Origin: Aestuariispira ectoiniformans
Lineage (GTDB): Bacteria; Pseudomonadota; Alphaproteobacteria; UBA8366; Aestuariispiraceae
DNA: 64,000 nucleotides
Direction of reading: 5' to 3'
Assembly (NCBI RefSeq): GCF_025136295.1
Contig: NZ_CP062788.1
Location: 3,117,588 to 3,181,587 of the forward strand
The translations under genes were made by a program, and so were the position numbers. Shown in pieces: positions 15,951 through 24,312 of this stretch; position 1 is the stretch's first letter; every line of letters starts with the position of its first letter. The notes under the pieces were generated by a model. The model made no database searches. It was not told the DNA's origin and was given only the letters and a program-made list of their open reading frames with translations.

Positions 15951-16685
15951 TCAATAAGACAACGCGATCTCGTTCAGGGCCCGCTGTTTGATTTTTTCAA
16001 TCTCACCACTGGCCGTCATCTCCTGCAGGGCGGCATCCAGCCTGGCGACGAGCTTTCTGTTGCGACGGTTCACAAAGTGATAAAGGGGCTGATTGGCGAG
16101 CAATCCACCTACCGGATGAATCCCCGCCTTGGGAAAATCCCGCGTGATTGTCAGATAGGCGACATTGTCAGTCAGGACGACAACATCGACATAATTGTTG
16201 ATCAGAAGATGCATTAACTGCTGCGGCGAGTTGGCCTCTTTTCGCTGCATGTTTTCCGTCGCGATATCCGAATAGCGAATACCCCGGATAATACCGATAC
16301 GGTATGGCTTCAAATCGGACCAGTCGTTGATTTTCGCATCAACATTCGTGCTATAGGCATGCGCCTTGAAGACCATAACCGGTGTTGGAACCGGTACGAG
16401 ATTTGGCCAGACCTTTTCCGTTCCCTCAATGCGCCCCACATCCCCGTCGGAACGGCCTGAATTGGCTTCATTCAAGGCTCTTTTCGCCGGCACCCAGCGA
16501 ATTTCCATGGGAATTCCCGCCCGTTCGTAGGCCGCAGCCACCACGGCGCCGACAATTTCATGGGTGACATTATCCATAATACCGGACAGCACGACTTTCT
16601 TCTGGGAGTCCTGCGCCTTCGCACTGCCGTGCATCGCACCGGCAAAAATCAAAAACCCAACCAGAAGGTATCGACAGGCCAGCAT
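15951..16685 (-). CDS. Periplasmic solute-binding protein, family 3-like (paralogue B)
   Basis: A 244-residue paralogue of the preceding protein, with a clear signal peptide (YLLVGFLIFAGAMHGSAKA). The same pattern follows: VLSGIMDNVTHEIV, RWVPAKRALNEANSGRSDGD, the DWSDLKPYRIGIIRGIRYSD segment, and C-terminal LDAALQEMTASGEIEKIKQR. It is probably translated from ATG 16685 with GGGGAAGAG upstream; the GTG at 16703 is less likely. Like its partner it has no transport genes beside it. Ligand unknown. Confidence 0.75.
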   Translation of the reverse strand: MLACRYLLVGFLIFAGAMHGSAKAQDSQKKVVLSGIMDNVTHEIVGAVVAAAYERAGIPMEIRWVPAKRALNEANSGRSDGDVGRIEGTEKVWPNLVPVPTPVMVFKAHAYSTNVDAKINDWSDLKPYRIGIIRGIRYSDIATENMQRKEANSPQQLMHLLINNYVDVVVLTDNVAYLTITRDFPKAGIHPVGGLLANQPLYHFVNRRNRKLVARLDAALQEMTASGEIEKIKQRALNEIALSY

Positions 16686-16835
16686 TCGATCGCTCTTCCC
16701 CACCTCGGAAACAGGACAGAAAACCCAGAAGTAGAAATCTTAACACAGTTTCTACCGATATACAGCCCTGCGATCGAAAACCGTAGCCAACGTCAGGAAC
16801 ATCATAGAAATTTCATCGGGGATTGCGCCCCGGGA

Positions 16836-17429
16836 CTACGTCTGCCTTTGGCCGCCATACTGGCCGGGCAGTGCCACAACCAGCAGCGCCCGCGCAGATG
16901 CGCCGGAAGCATTGGCAATGCGATGCGGCTGACCAACGTCATAGCGAAGGGTTTCACCCGCCTCCACCGTAAAGACGCGGTCTGCGACATGGACCTGCAA
17001 TGTGCCGTCCAGAACGGTCAGATGCTCCCAGGTGCCTTCGGCATGGGCATCGGAATCCAGCTCCCCCCCCGGTTCGTAGAGCAACTCATACCATTCCATA
17101 TTCAATGCGCTGCGCGCCGGGTTGAGAATGCGCAGCAGACATTTTCCATCCTGGCTTCGGATTTCCGGTGTGGAATAGCCCTTCATATGCTCAACCACGT
17201 CGGAATTGACCGCCTCGGAGGCTCCGCTGATCAGGTCGCTGATTTCCACCCCCAAAGCCGACGACAGGTTCCAGAGCACGGCAAAGGTGGGGTTCACCTT
17301 GCCCCGTTCAATCTGGGACAGCATGGATTTTGAAACGCCGCTGCGTTCCGCCAGTTGCTCCAGCGTCAGACGCCGCCCCTTGCGGGACTGTTTCAGGGCT
17401 TCTCCCAATTCAGGAACCGGTGGCTGCAT
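16836..17429 (-). CDS. XRE-family regulator with C-terminal cupin domain
   Basis: A 197-residue transcription regulator. Residues about 8-64 form an XRE helix-turn-helix (LEQLAERSGVSKSMLSQIER, then GKVNPTFAVLWNLSSALGV). Residues about 110-190 form a small cupin (EGTWEHLTVLDGTLQVHV, then VEAGETLRYDVGQPHRIANA) that normally senses a small ligand. This architecture often controls amino-acid or amine metabolism. Its own promoter carries a 16-bp imperfect palindrome 16-31 bases upstream that is shared with kbl-tdh, which suggests it controls threonine/glycine metabolism and itself. Divergent from the AraC-type regulator. Confidence 0.85.
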   Translation of the reverse strand: MQPPVPELGEALKQSRKGRRLTLEQLAERSGVSKSMLSQIERGKVNPTFAVLWNLSSALGVEISDLISGASEAVNSDVVEHMKGYSTPEIRSQDGKCLLRILNPARSALNMEWYELLYEPGGELDSDAHAEGTWEHLTVLDGTLQVHVADRVFTVEAGETLRYDVGQPHRIANASGASARALLVVALPGQYGGQRQT

Positions 17430-17444
17430 ATAAATACCCTATAA

Positions 17445-17460
17445 ATTCGATATATTGAAC
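17445..17460. promoter_or_regulatory. Candidate XRE-cupin autoregulatory operator
   Basis: ATTCGATATATTGAAC, matching 13 of 16 bases of the palindrome upstream of kbl (GTTCATTATATTGAAC), placed 16 bases before the start of the XRE-cupin gene. One half-site (TTGAAC) is exact and the other is degenerate. Confidence 0.45.
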
Positions 17461-17501
17461 TTTCGGAAAGCAGGATAGCCAATCCCTCGAAGCATCGCAA
17501 T

Positions 17502-17548
17502 CGACTGGAATTTTGATATTTGCGACAAGGGAAAAAGAATACGCGACA
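17502..17548. promoter_or_regulatory. Three CGAC repeats at 21-bp period between the two regulator genes
   Basis: CGACT at 17502, CGACA at 17523 and CGACA at 17544 are each exactly 21 bp apart on the plus strand. The last is also part of CGACA-CATC-TGTCG. Together with the operator at 17445 these occupy the 307-base divergent gap 17430-17736. The rest of the gap shows nothing I can name. The repeats could serve the XRE-cupin gene, the AraC-type gene or both. Confidence 0.45.
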
Positions 17549-17736
17549 CATCTGTCGAAATCGCGATTATTTGCTTCGTTTTCGGTGAATTTCTTTTGAC
17601 GAAAATCGGGATTTGTAGGCCAATATTCCAAGGCAACCGCCCCGTGGGTACATTTGGTTGCCGGGATTTGCCCCATTCAAAATACCGAACAACAGAAACA
17701 GAAATGGTTTGGGTGCAGGTTTAGGGAGCTGGGTCA

Positions 17737-18729
17737 GTGCGACAGGACGTTATTTCAAAATCGGATATGTCCGTATCAAATTCTGCGGAAACCAGAAGGA
17801 TCGGCTATCTCCTCATTCCCCGTTTTTCCATGCTGTCTTTGGCATCCGTTGTGGAAACCCTGCGCGAGGTCAACCGTCAGGCGGAAAGGACGCTTTATGA
17901 GCTGTCCCTGATCTCGGAGGACGGTGAGGCCGTTCCCGCCAGTTGCGGCATGCCGATCCAGGTTGAAAAGGGCATTCACGACAAGGCGGATTATGACATG
18001 GTCATGGTCCTGGCCGGGTTTAATCCCCATCACGCCTCCAACGCGGTCTATTCCTGGCTGCGCCGTCTCAGCCGCCACGGCACGGCCATTGCGGGGATCA
18101 GCACCGGCGCACATGTTCTTGCCACCGCCGGGTTGCTCGACGGCTACCGCGCCACCATCCACTGGGAAAACGCCACCTCCGCCCTGGAGGAATTTCCCGA
18201 CGTGGAATGGACCGGCAACCTGATCGAGATCGACCGGGACCGCTATACCTGTTCCGGCGGGGCGGCGACACTGGACCTGATGCTCAACATCATCAACCGG
18301 CATTACGACGCCAATCTAACCTCCAAGGTCGCCAACCAGTTCCAGCATGAGCGCGTGCGCTCCCCGCTCGACGAACAGAAGACATTGGAACAACAGCGCC
18401 TGCGCGTGAAAAGCGAGAAGCTGCACCACGTCATCAACATCATGGAACATAATATCGAGGAGACGATCCCGCTGGATGAACTCGCCTCCTCCGTCGGCCT
18501 GTCCCGGCGTCAGCTGGAACGCCTGTTCCGGCTTTACCTGGGCTGTTCACCCGGCAAATATTATCGCGATGTGCGGCTGAACAAGGCGCGTTCCCTGCTG
18601 ATCCAGACGAACAAGCCGATCATCGAGGTAGCTATGGCGACAGGCTTTGTCTCCATCTCCCATTTCACCCAGATTTATCGCGGAAAATTCGGTCTCACCC
18701 CAAGAGAAGCGCGGTATAGCGCCCTATAA
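17737..18729 (+). CDS. GATase1-like AraC-family regulator (GbdR/CdhR type)
   Basis: A 330-residue regulator. Residues about 18-190 form a DJ-1/PfpI-like (GATase1) sensor domain (RIGYLLIPRFSMLSLASVVE, then GISTGAHVLATAGLLDGYRA). Residues about 225-325 form an AraC-type double helix-turn-helix ending in HFTQIYRGKFGLTPREARYS. This architecture is that of GbdR, CdhR and ArgR of Pseudomonas, which respond to betaine/dimethylglycine, carnitine and arginine. With a dimethylglycine-dehydrogenase homologue and an MttB homologue nearby, a role in methylated-amine or onium catabolism is likely but inferred. The GTG at 17737 has GGGAGC seven bases upstream. Confidence 0.83.
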   Translation: MRQDVISKSDMSVSNSAETRRIGYLLIPRFSMLSLASVVETLREVNRQAERTLYELSLISEDGEAVPASCGMPIQVEKGIHDKADYDMVMVLAGFNPHHASNAVYSWLRRLSRHGTAIAGISTGAHVLATAGLLDGYRATIHWENATSALEEFPDVEWTGNLIEIDRDRYTCSGGAATLDLMLNIINRHYDANLTSKVANQFQHERVRSPLDEQKTLEQQRLRVKSEKLHHVINIMEHNIEETIPLDELASSVGLSRRQLERLFRLYLGCSPGKYYRDVRLNKARSLLIQTNKPIIEVAMATGFVSISHFTQIYRGKFGLTPREARYSAL

Positions 18730-18777
18730 GGGCCGCTGGCGGTTGCATCCCCCCTCCTTTCTTCATACTTGACAAAA

Positions 18778-18792
18778 GAACAAAAAAAGAAC
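18778..18792. promoter_or_regulatory. LexA box of the imuA-imuB-dnaE2 operon
   Basis: GAAC-N7-GAAC (seven As between), the complement of the alphaproteobacterial LexA consensus GTTC-N7-GTTC. It begins a few bases after a TTGACA -35 hexamer (18769-18774), so bound LexA would cover the promoter. Located 35 bases upstream of imuA. Confidence 0.85.
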
Positions 18793-18826
18793 AAAAATCT
18801 TCACTAGAGGAGAACAAAACAAGATC

Positions 18827-19537
18827 ATGTCGAGTAAACTGGAAATTGCACGCCACGCCTTGCGCCAGGCCGAACGGCAATGGGCCGTCCATGCCAATCT
18901 GGTGGAAACCGCCGGGTTGGCATTGGATATCCCGGTGCTGGACCAGTGTTTTCCGCAGGGGCTTGCCTGTCCCGCATTGCATGAAGTGCATGGGGTAACT
19001 GCCGACGGCGCCGCGACCGGCTTTGCCCGTCATCTGGCGCAACAGGCCGGTGCACGTTTTCAAAAGCCGGTCTTCTGGCTGCACAGCCCGTCCGTTCTGG
19101 ACAGTGGCGGTCTTTATCCCCCGGCCCTGCAGGCGGGTTTCAGCCACGGTCTTTATTTCATCGACAGCCCTCATCCCCGCGACAGCTTCTGGGCGTTGGA
19201 GGAAATCCTGCGGTCCGGTCAGGCAGCCGCCGTGGTGGCGGAGGCCCCTCTTCCCGACCTGACCGCAAGCCGACGCCTGCAACTTGCCGCGGAGGACGGC
19301 AACGGCATGGCCTTCCTGCTCTGCCCTGAAACAGATCGTGACAGCCTGCCATCAACCGCGGCACGCAGCCGCTGGCAGGTTACCGGCAATGAGGACGGAT
19401 GGCAGGTTTCCCTGCTGCGTGGGCAAGGCATGCGCCCCGGCCATTGGAGCATCGAACGAAATGACACAGAGGTTCCTTTATATCTGGCTGCCACGGCTGG
19501 CAACGGACCGGTATATCCGCAAGCCGCCGCCGCATGA
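18827..19537 (+). CDS. imuA: Mutagenesis accessory protein ImuA
   Basis: A 236-residue ImuA (SulA/RecA-like) protein, the first gene of the damage-inducible mutasome cassette. Features are the N-terminal LRQAERQWA segment, LPLHEV-type block (ACPALHEVHG), and RecA-fold pieces such as QKPVFWLHSPSVLDSGGLYP and DSFWALEEILRSGQAAAVVA. It is needed with ImuB and DnaE2 for error-prone bypass synthesis; its biochemical role is still debated. The 3' end overlaps imuB by 77 bases, so translation is probably coupled. An AGAGGAGA site lies rather far (about 16 bases) before the ATG. Confidence 0.9.
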   Translation: MSSKLEIARHALRQAERQWAVHANLVETAGLALDIPVLDQCFPQGLACPALHEVHGVTADGAATGFARHLAQQAGARFQKPVFWLHSPSVLDSGGLYPPALQAGFSHGLYFIDSPHPRDSFWALEEILRSGQAAAVVAEAPLPDLTASRRLQLAAEDGNGMAFLLCPETDRDSLPSTAARSRWQVTGNEDGWQVSLLRGQGMRPGHWSIERNDTEVPLYLAATAGNGPVYPQAAAA

Positions 19538-21014
19538 GACAGCCGAACGGCTCAGAACACAGCCCTTTGCCGTCACCCGCACCGACGCCAACACAGTGCG
19601 CCTGGTCGGCGTCAACAAAGTCGCTCTCAGGCAAAATCTGCTGCCGGGCATGTTGCTGGCCGACGCACGAGCCATTCAACCAGCCCTCATCACCCTGTCC
19701 GCGCGCCGGGATGAGGATTTCCAGACCCTTCACAGTCTGTCGCGCTGGGCGGACCGCTATGCCCCTTGGGTCGCGGTGGAAACGCGGCCTGCGGATCTGC
19801 CCGATATCGGTGACGGCGGCTTGTGGCTAAACATCACCGGCTGTGCCCATCTCTTTGGCGGTGAACAAGCCATGTTGAAACAGATCATAGCCGATAGCGC
19901 GCAATTCGGTTTCGACTGCCGCCTGGGCCTGGCTGATACCACAGGGGCCGCCTGGGCCATCGCCCGCTATGACGAAACCGGTGACCTCCTGGAAGCAGGA
20001 CAGACCCGCACCGGCCTGGAGCCCCTGCCGCTGGAGGCACTGCGCCTGAACGCGAACAATGTGCAATTGCTCAACCGCCTTGGCCTGCATCGGGTGGGTG
20101 ACCTTTATCCCCTGCCACGAGCCAACCTGACGGCACGTGCCGGAGGGCAGGTCCTGCGCCGCCTGGATCAGGCCCTGGGCCGCCTGCCGGAACATCTGGC
20201 CTATAACCAGCCACCACAGCATCATTGCCGCCGCCAACCCTGGCCGGAACCGCTGGGCGACGGTGCAATCCTGCGGGAAACCACCCGCCCCCTGCTGGAA
20301 CAGCTCTGCACCGAATTGAAGGAACAGGACAAGGGTATCCGGCAACTGGTGCTGCGCTATCGCCGGGTCGACAATTCCGTCGCCCTGCTGACCGTCAGCA
20401 CCAGCACGCCGACCGTCAGTCCCGATCACTTACAAAGGCTGCTGGACGAACGGCTGCCGGAAATCGACCCCGGTTTCGGGGTTGATGAAACCCTGGCCTG
20501 GGCCCGCCGGATAGACCCCCTCGCCACCCGGCAGACAGATATGGAAACGGCAGAGAGTGCGGGAGATCAGGTCGCCCTGGGCGCCCTGGTTGACCGCCTG
20601 TCCCATCGCATGGGGCCAAACCGCATCCACCGCCCTGGCTTCAAGGAAAGCCACCGGCCGGAACGGCTGTACCGGCCGCAAGCCCCCTTCGGTAAGGCCC
20701 AGGACAGCCCCTGGCCGACCCTCCCGCCACGCCCTTTGCGCCTGTTTGACCGGCCAGAACCGGTCACGGTGGAAACTTCTCCGGGCCAAACCCTGCCGAA
20801 ACAATTCATCTGGCGACGGGTTTGCCTGCAGGCTCAGGAAGTAACCGGCCCTGAGCGGATCGGGCCGGAATGGTGGCGGCAATTGGGGGACAAACCGCTT
20901 GCCGGAACGCGGGACTATTTCCGGGTCCGCGACCAGAAAGGCCGCCGCCTGTGGCTTTGCCGGGAACGCGCAAAGGCTGGTGAGAACTGGTTCATCCACG
21001 GCATATTCGGGTGA
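19461..21014 (+). CDS. imuB: Y-family polymerase-like protein ImuB
   Basis: A 517-residue ImuB. It has a DinB-like Y-family polymerase fold (LYIWLPRLATDRYI, DARAIQPALITLS, the NITGCAHLFGGEQ motif, an HhH region with LNRLGLHRVGDLYPLPRANL). The metal-binding acidic residues of active Y-family polymerases are missing, as in all ImuB proteins. The family acts as an adaptor linking DnaE2 to the sliding clamp and ImuA. I start it at ATG 19461 (MTQRFLYIWLPR), inside imuA, with TTGGAGC upstream; the longer upstream reading frame is just the shadow of imuA. Confidence 0.92.
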   Translation: MTQRFLYIWLPRLATDRYIRKPPPHETAERLRTQPFAVTRTDANTVRLVGVNKVALRQNLLPGMLLADARAIQPALITLSARRDEDFQTLHSLSRWADRYAPWVAVETRPADLPDIGDGGLWLNITGCAHLFGGEQAMLKQIIADSAQFGFDCRLGLADTTGAAWAIARYDETGDLLEAGQTRTGLEPLPLEALRLNANNVQLLNRLGLHRVGDLYPLPRANLTARAGGQVLRRLDQALGRLPEHLAYNQPPQHHCRRQPWPEPLGDGAILRETTRPLLEQLCTELKEQDKGIRQLVLRYRRVDNSVALLTVSTSTPTVSPDHLQRLLDERLPEIDPGFGVDETLAWARRIDPLATRQTDMETAESAGDQVALGALVDRLSHRMGPNRIHRPGFKESHRPERLYRPQAPFGKAQDSPWPTLPPRPLRLFDRPEPVTVETSPGQTLPKQFIWRRVCLQAQEVTGPERIGPEWWRQLGDKPLAGTRDYFRVRDQKGRRLWLCRERAKAGENWFIHGIFG

Positions 21015-21018
21015 CGCC

Positions 21019-24000
21019 ATGCGTGACTATGTTGAATTACAAACCACCAGCAATTTCAGTTTCCTGCGCGGGGCCTCCCATGCGGAAGAATTGGTCCTGG
21101 CCGCCAAAATCCAGGAATTACACGGTCTGGGCCTGACCGACCGGAACAGCTTTGCCGGTGTGGTTCGCGCCCATATCACTGCCAAGGACCATGGCCTGCC
21201 ATATTATCCGGGTGTCCGGCTGGACCTGCAGGATGCGCCTTCCCTGCTTTGCTATCCCACCGACCGTGCGGCCTATGGCAGGCTCTGCCGGTTGCTGACC
21301 GTTGGCAAGCGCCGTGCGCCCAAGGGTGAATGCGAGATCTATCTGGAAGATGTCGCCGCCCATGCGGAAGGCAGCCTGTTCATCGCGGTCCAGCCGATCT
21401 GCCCGGAAGCAGGTTTTGGCAAGAAGCTGCATATCCTGAAAGAGGCCTTCGGTGACCGGCTATGGCTTTCCATCAACCGCCATTACGACGGTTTCGACGA
21501 TGCCCGCCTCGCCTTCACCGAAAAGGCCGAAAAGGAGCTTGGCGTTCCGGCAGTCGCCACCAATGACGTCCACATCCATGAGGCCGCGCGCAAGCCGCTG
21601 TTGGATGTTGTGACCTGCATCCGGGAGGGCTGCACCCTGGACGAGGCCGGTTTCCGCCTGTTCCCCAATGCGGAGAGGCATGTGAAATCAGGCGCGAAAA
21701 TGGCCGCCCTTTTTCCCGGCCATCCGGAATGGCTGGACCGGACGCTGGAAATCGCCGGTCAATTGAGGTTCACTCTGGATGAGCTGCGTTACGAATACCC
21801 CAATGAAGGGCTGGACGGCGAAACCGCGAATGAGCGCCTCAACCGTCTGGCCTGGGCCGGTGCCCAAAACCGCTATCCGGAGGGTGTGCCGGACAAGGTT
21901 CGTCATGCCCTGACCCAGGAATTGGAACTGGTCGGACGTGTGGCTTACGAACCCTATTTCCTGACGGTTCATGACATTGTCGCCTTTGCCAAAGGTGAGA
22001 AAATCCTCTGCCAGGGACGCGGGTCCGCCGCCAATTCGGTGATCTGTTATTGCCTCGGCATCACGGAAGTGGACCCGGCAAAACACAAACTGCTTTTCGC
22101 CCGTTTCATCAGTGAGGAACGCAAGGAACCACCCGATATCGACGTGGACTTCGAACATGAACGCCGCGAAGAGGTGATCCAGCATATCTATAATCGCTAT
22201 GGCCGGGAGCGCGCCGGGCTGACCGCTACCGTCATCACCTATCGAAGCCGCAGCGCCGTGCGCGAGGTGGGCAAGGTCTTTGGCCTGAGCGAAGACAGCC
22301 TGACCAAACTGGCCAAAACCGTCTGGGGCAGCGGCTCCAAAGGCGTTGACCCCGGTCATGTGCAGGAAGCCGGTCTTCGGCCCGACGAACCACGGGTCGA
22401 AGCCGTGCTGGGCTTGAGTGAACAACTGATCGGCTTTCCCCGCCACCTGTCCCAGCATGTGGGCGGTTTCGTCATCACCCAGGGGCCGCTGGTGGAATTG
22501 TCGCCGGTTGCCAATGCCGCCATGCGGGACCGCACCACCATCGAATGGGACAAGGACGATATCGACGCGCTGGGCATCCTGAAGGTGGATGTGCTGGCGC
22601 TGGGCATGCTGACCTGCATGCGGAAAAGCTTCGCTTTGCTGCAGGCCCACAAGCGCCGCCCCATGGACCTCACCAGTTTCCGCGCGGCCAATGACGAGTC
22701 CACCTACAAGATGCTGCAAAAGGCCGACAGCATCGGTGTCTTTCAGGTAGAGTCCCGGGCGCAGATGTCGATGCTGCCGCGCCTCAAACCCAAGGAATTC
22801 TATGACCTTGTGGTGGAGGTTGCCATCGTTCGGCCCGGCCCGATCCAGGGCGGCATGGTCCATCCCTACCTGCGCCGCCGCCAGGGGCTGGAACGGGTCA
22901 GCTATCCGTCGGAGGAACTGAAGTCCGTGCTGGCGCGCACCTGCGGCGTGCCGCTGTTCCAGGAACAGGCCATGGAAATCGCCATGGTGGCCGCCGGATA
23001 TACCGCCAGCGAGGCAGATCAACTACGCCGGGCCATGGCCACCTTCAAACGTACCGGCCAGATCGGCAATCACCGGGACAAATTCATCAGCGGTATGCTC
23101 GCCAACGGTTATGACGAGGATTTCGCCGAACGCTGTTTCAGACAGATCGAGGGCTTTGCCGATTACGGCTTCCCGGAAAGCCATTCGGCCAGCTTTGCCC
23201 TGTTGGTCTATGCCTCCGCCTGGATGAAATGCCATCATCCGGATGTCTTCGTCTGTGCGCTTTTGAACAGCCAGCCCATGGGCTTTTACGCCCCGGCGCA
23301 ACTGGTGCGCGACGCCTATAATCATGGCGTGCCGGTCCGCCCCATTGATGTGAATTACAGCCAATGGGACAACAGCCTGGAAGACCCGCCGCCACGCGGC
23401 TATCACGCCCTGCGCCTGGGTTTTCGGCAGATCAAGGGCTTTTCGGAACATGATGCGCTGGCCATCGCCATCAACCGGCCACCCGGCGGTTATCAGGATC
23501 TTTACCTGATGGCACGGCAGACGGGTCTATCTCCCTATGCCTTGGAGAAACTGGCGGAGGCCGATGCCTTCGGCTCGCTGGGGATGTCGCGGCGGGATGC
23601 GTTATGGGCGGTAAAACGCTTCGGGTCAGGGCGTAAGGCACCGCCGGCCCTGCCCCTGTTCGACGCGGCGGTCAACCGGACCCATAACATGGCCGTCTCT
23701 GCGGAATTCGGCCCTGAAGACGCTGTTGTCCTGCCGGAAATGAGCCAGGCGGAGGAAGTGATCGAGGATTATACCACCCTGCGCCTGTCCCTGCGGTCGC
23801 ATCCGGTGGCCTTGACCCGGGACTGGCTGAACCAGGCCAATGTGCGCCGGGCGATTGACCTGCCCAAACTGGAAGACGGGATTAAAGCCACCCATGCGGG
23901 TCTGGTCATCGTACGCCAGCGTCCGGGCACGGCCAGTGGCGTGGTCTTCCTCACCATGGAGGATGAAACGGGACTCGCCAATATCGTGGTCTGGTCCAAG

Positions 24001-24312
24001 GTCTTTGAAAAATACCGCAGTGTCCTGATGACCGCACCGATGATCGGGGTGACCGGCAAGCTACAGCGCGAAGACCGTGTCACCCATCTGGTAGCGGAAA
24101 AGATCGTGGATCTGACACCGCTTCTGAACCGGTTGAGCGGCGACAGCAATCTGGAAACCCGTCCCATGCGCCACCCGCGCAATTTCTCCATCACCGCCAA
24201 ACGGCGCAGCAAAGAAGAGACGATATCCCTCGACAGATTGACCGAAGAATTGAGCGTATCGGGCAAAAGCCGCCCGAACCGTTTGAAAGTGGACAGTCAC
24301 GATTTCCACTAA
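21019..24312 (+). CDS. dnaE2: Error-prone DNA polymerase DnaE2 (ImuC)
   Basis: A 1097-residue C-family polymerase, the catalytic subunit of the SOS mutasome. Its domains in order are: PHP (residues about 4-210, starting MRDYVELQTTSNFSFLRGAS), polymerase palm with the catalytic acidic motif PPDIDVDFEHERREE, the fingers region, helix-hairpin-helix, and a C-terminal OB fold (GVVFLTMEDETGLANIVVWS). The length is right for DnaE2. The gene begins four bases after the imuB stop, so the three genes form one LexA-controlled operon. Its TAA is directly followed by the stop of the convergent eda gene, with no intergenic base. Confidence 0.95.
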   Translation: MRDYVELQTTSNFSFLRGASHAEELVLAAKIQELHGLGLTDRNSFAGVVRAHITAKDHGLPYYPGVRLDLQDAPSLLCYPTDRAAYGRLCRLLTVGKRRAPKGECEIYLEDVAAHAEGSLFIAVQPICPEAGFGKKLHILKEAFGDRLWLSINRHYDGFDDARLAFTEKAEKELGVPAVATNDVHIHEAARKPLLDVVTCIREGCTLDEAGFRLFPNAERHVKSGAKMAALFPGHPEWLDRTLEIAGQLRFTLDELRYEYPNEGLDGETANERLNRLAWAGAQNRYPEGVPDKVRHALTQELELVGRVAYEPYFLTVHDIVAFAKGEKILCQGRGSAANSVICYCLGITEVDPAKHKLLFARFISEERKEPPDIDVDFEHERREEVIQHIYNRYGRERAGLTATVITYRSRSAVREVGKVFGLSEDSLTKLAKTVWGSGSKGVDPGHVQEAGLRPDEPRVEAVLGLSEQLIGFPRHLSQHVGGFVITQGPLVELSPVANAAMRDRTTIEWDKDDIDALGILKVDVLALGMLTCMRKSFALLQAHKRRPMDLTSFRAANDESTYKMLQKADSIGVFQVESRAQMSMLPRLKPKEFYDLVVEVAIVRPGPIQGGMVHPYLRRRQGLERVSYPSEELKSVLARTCGVPLFQEQAMEIAMVAAGYTASEADQLRRAMATFKRTGQIGNHRDKFISGMLANGYDEDFAERCFRQIEGFADYGFPESHSASFALLVYASAWMKCHHPDVFVCALLNSQPMGFYAPAQLVRDAYNHGVPVRPIDVNYSQWDNSLEDPPPRGYHALRLGFRQIKGFSEHDALAIAINRPPGGYQDLYLMARQTGLSPYALEKLAEADAFGSLGMSRRDALWAVKRFGSGRKAPPALPLFDAAVNRTHNMAVSAEFGPEDAVVLPEMSQAEEVIEDYTTLRLSLRSHPVALTRDWLNQANVRRAIDLPKLEDGIKATHAGLVIVRQRPGTASGVVFLTMEDETGLANIVVWSKVFEKYRSVLMTAPMIGVTGKLQREDRVTHLVAEKIVDLTPLLNRLSGDSNLETRPMRHPRNFSITAKRRSKEETISLDRLTEELSVSGKSRPNRLKVDSHDFH

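Noticed and set aside
19284-19460. Extended N terminus of imuB
   Set aside because: These 59 codons are an out-of-frame shadow of imuA; the family N terminus begins at MTQRFLYIWLP.
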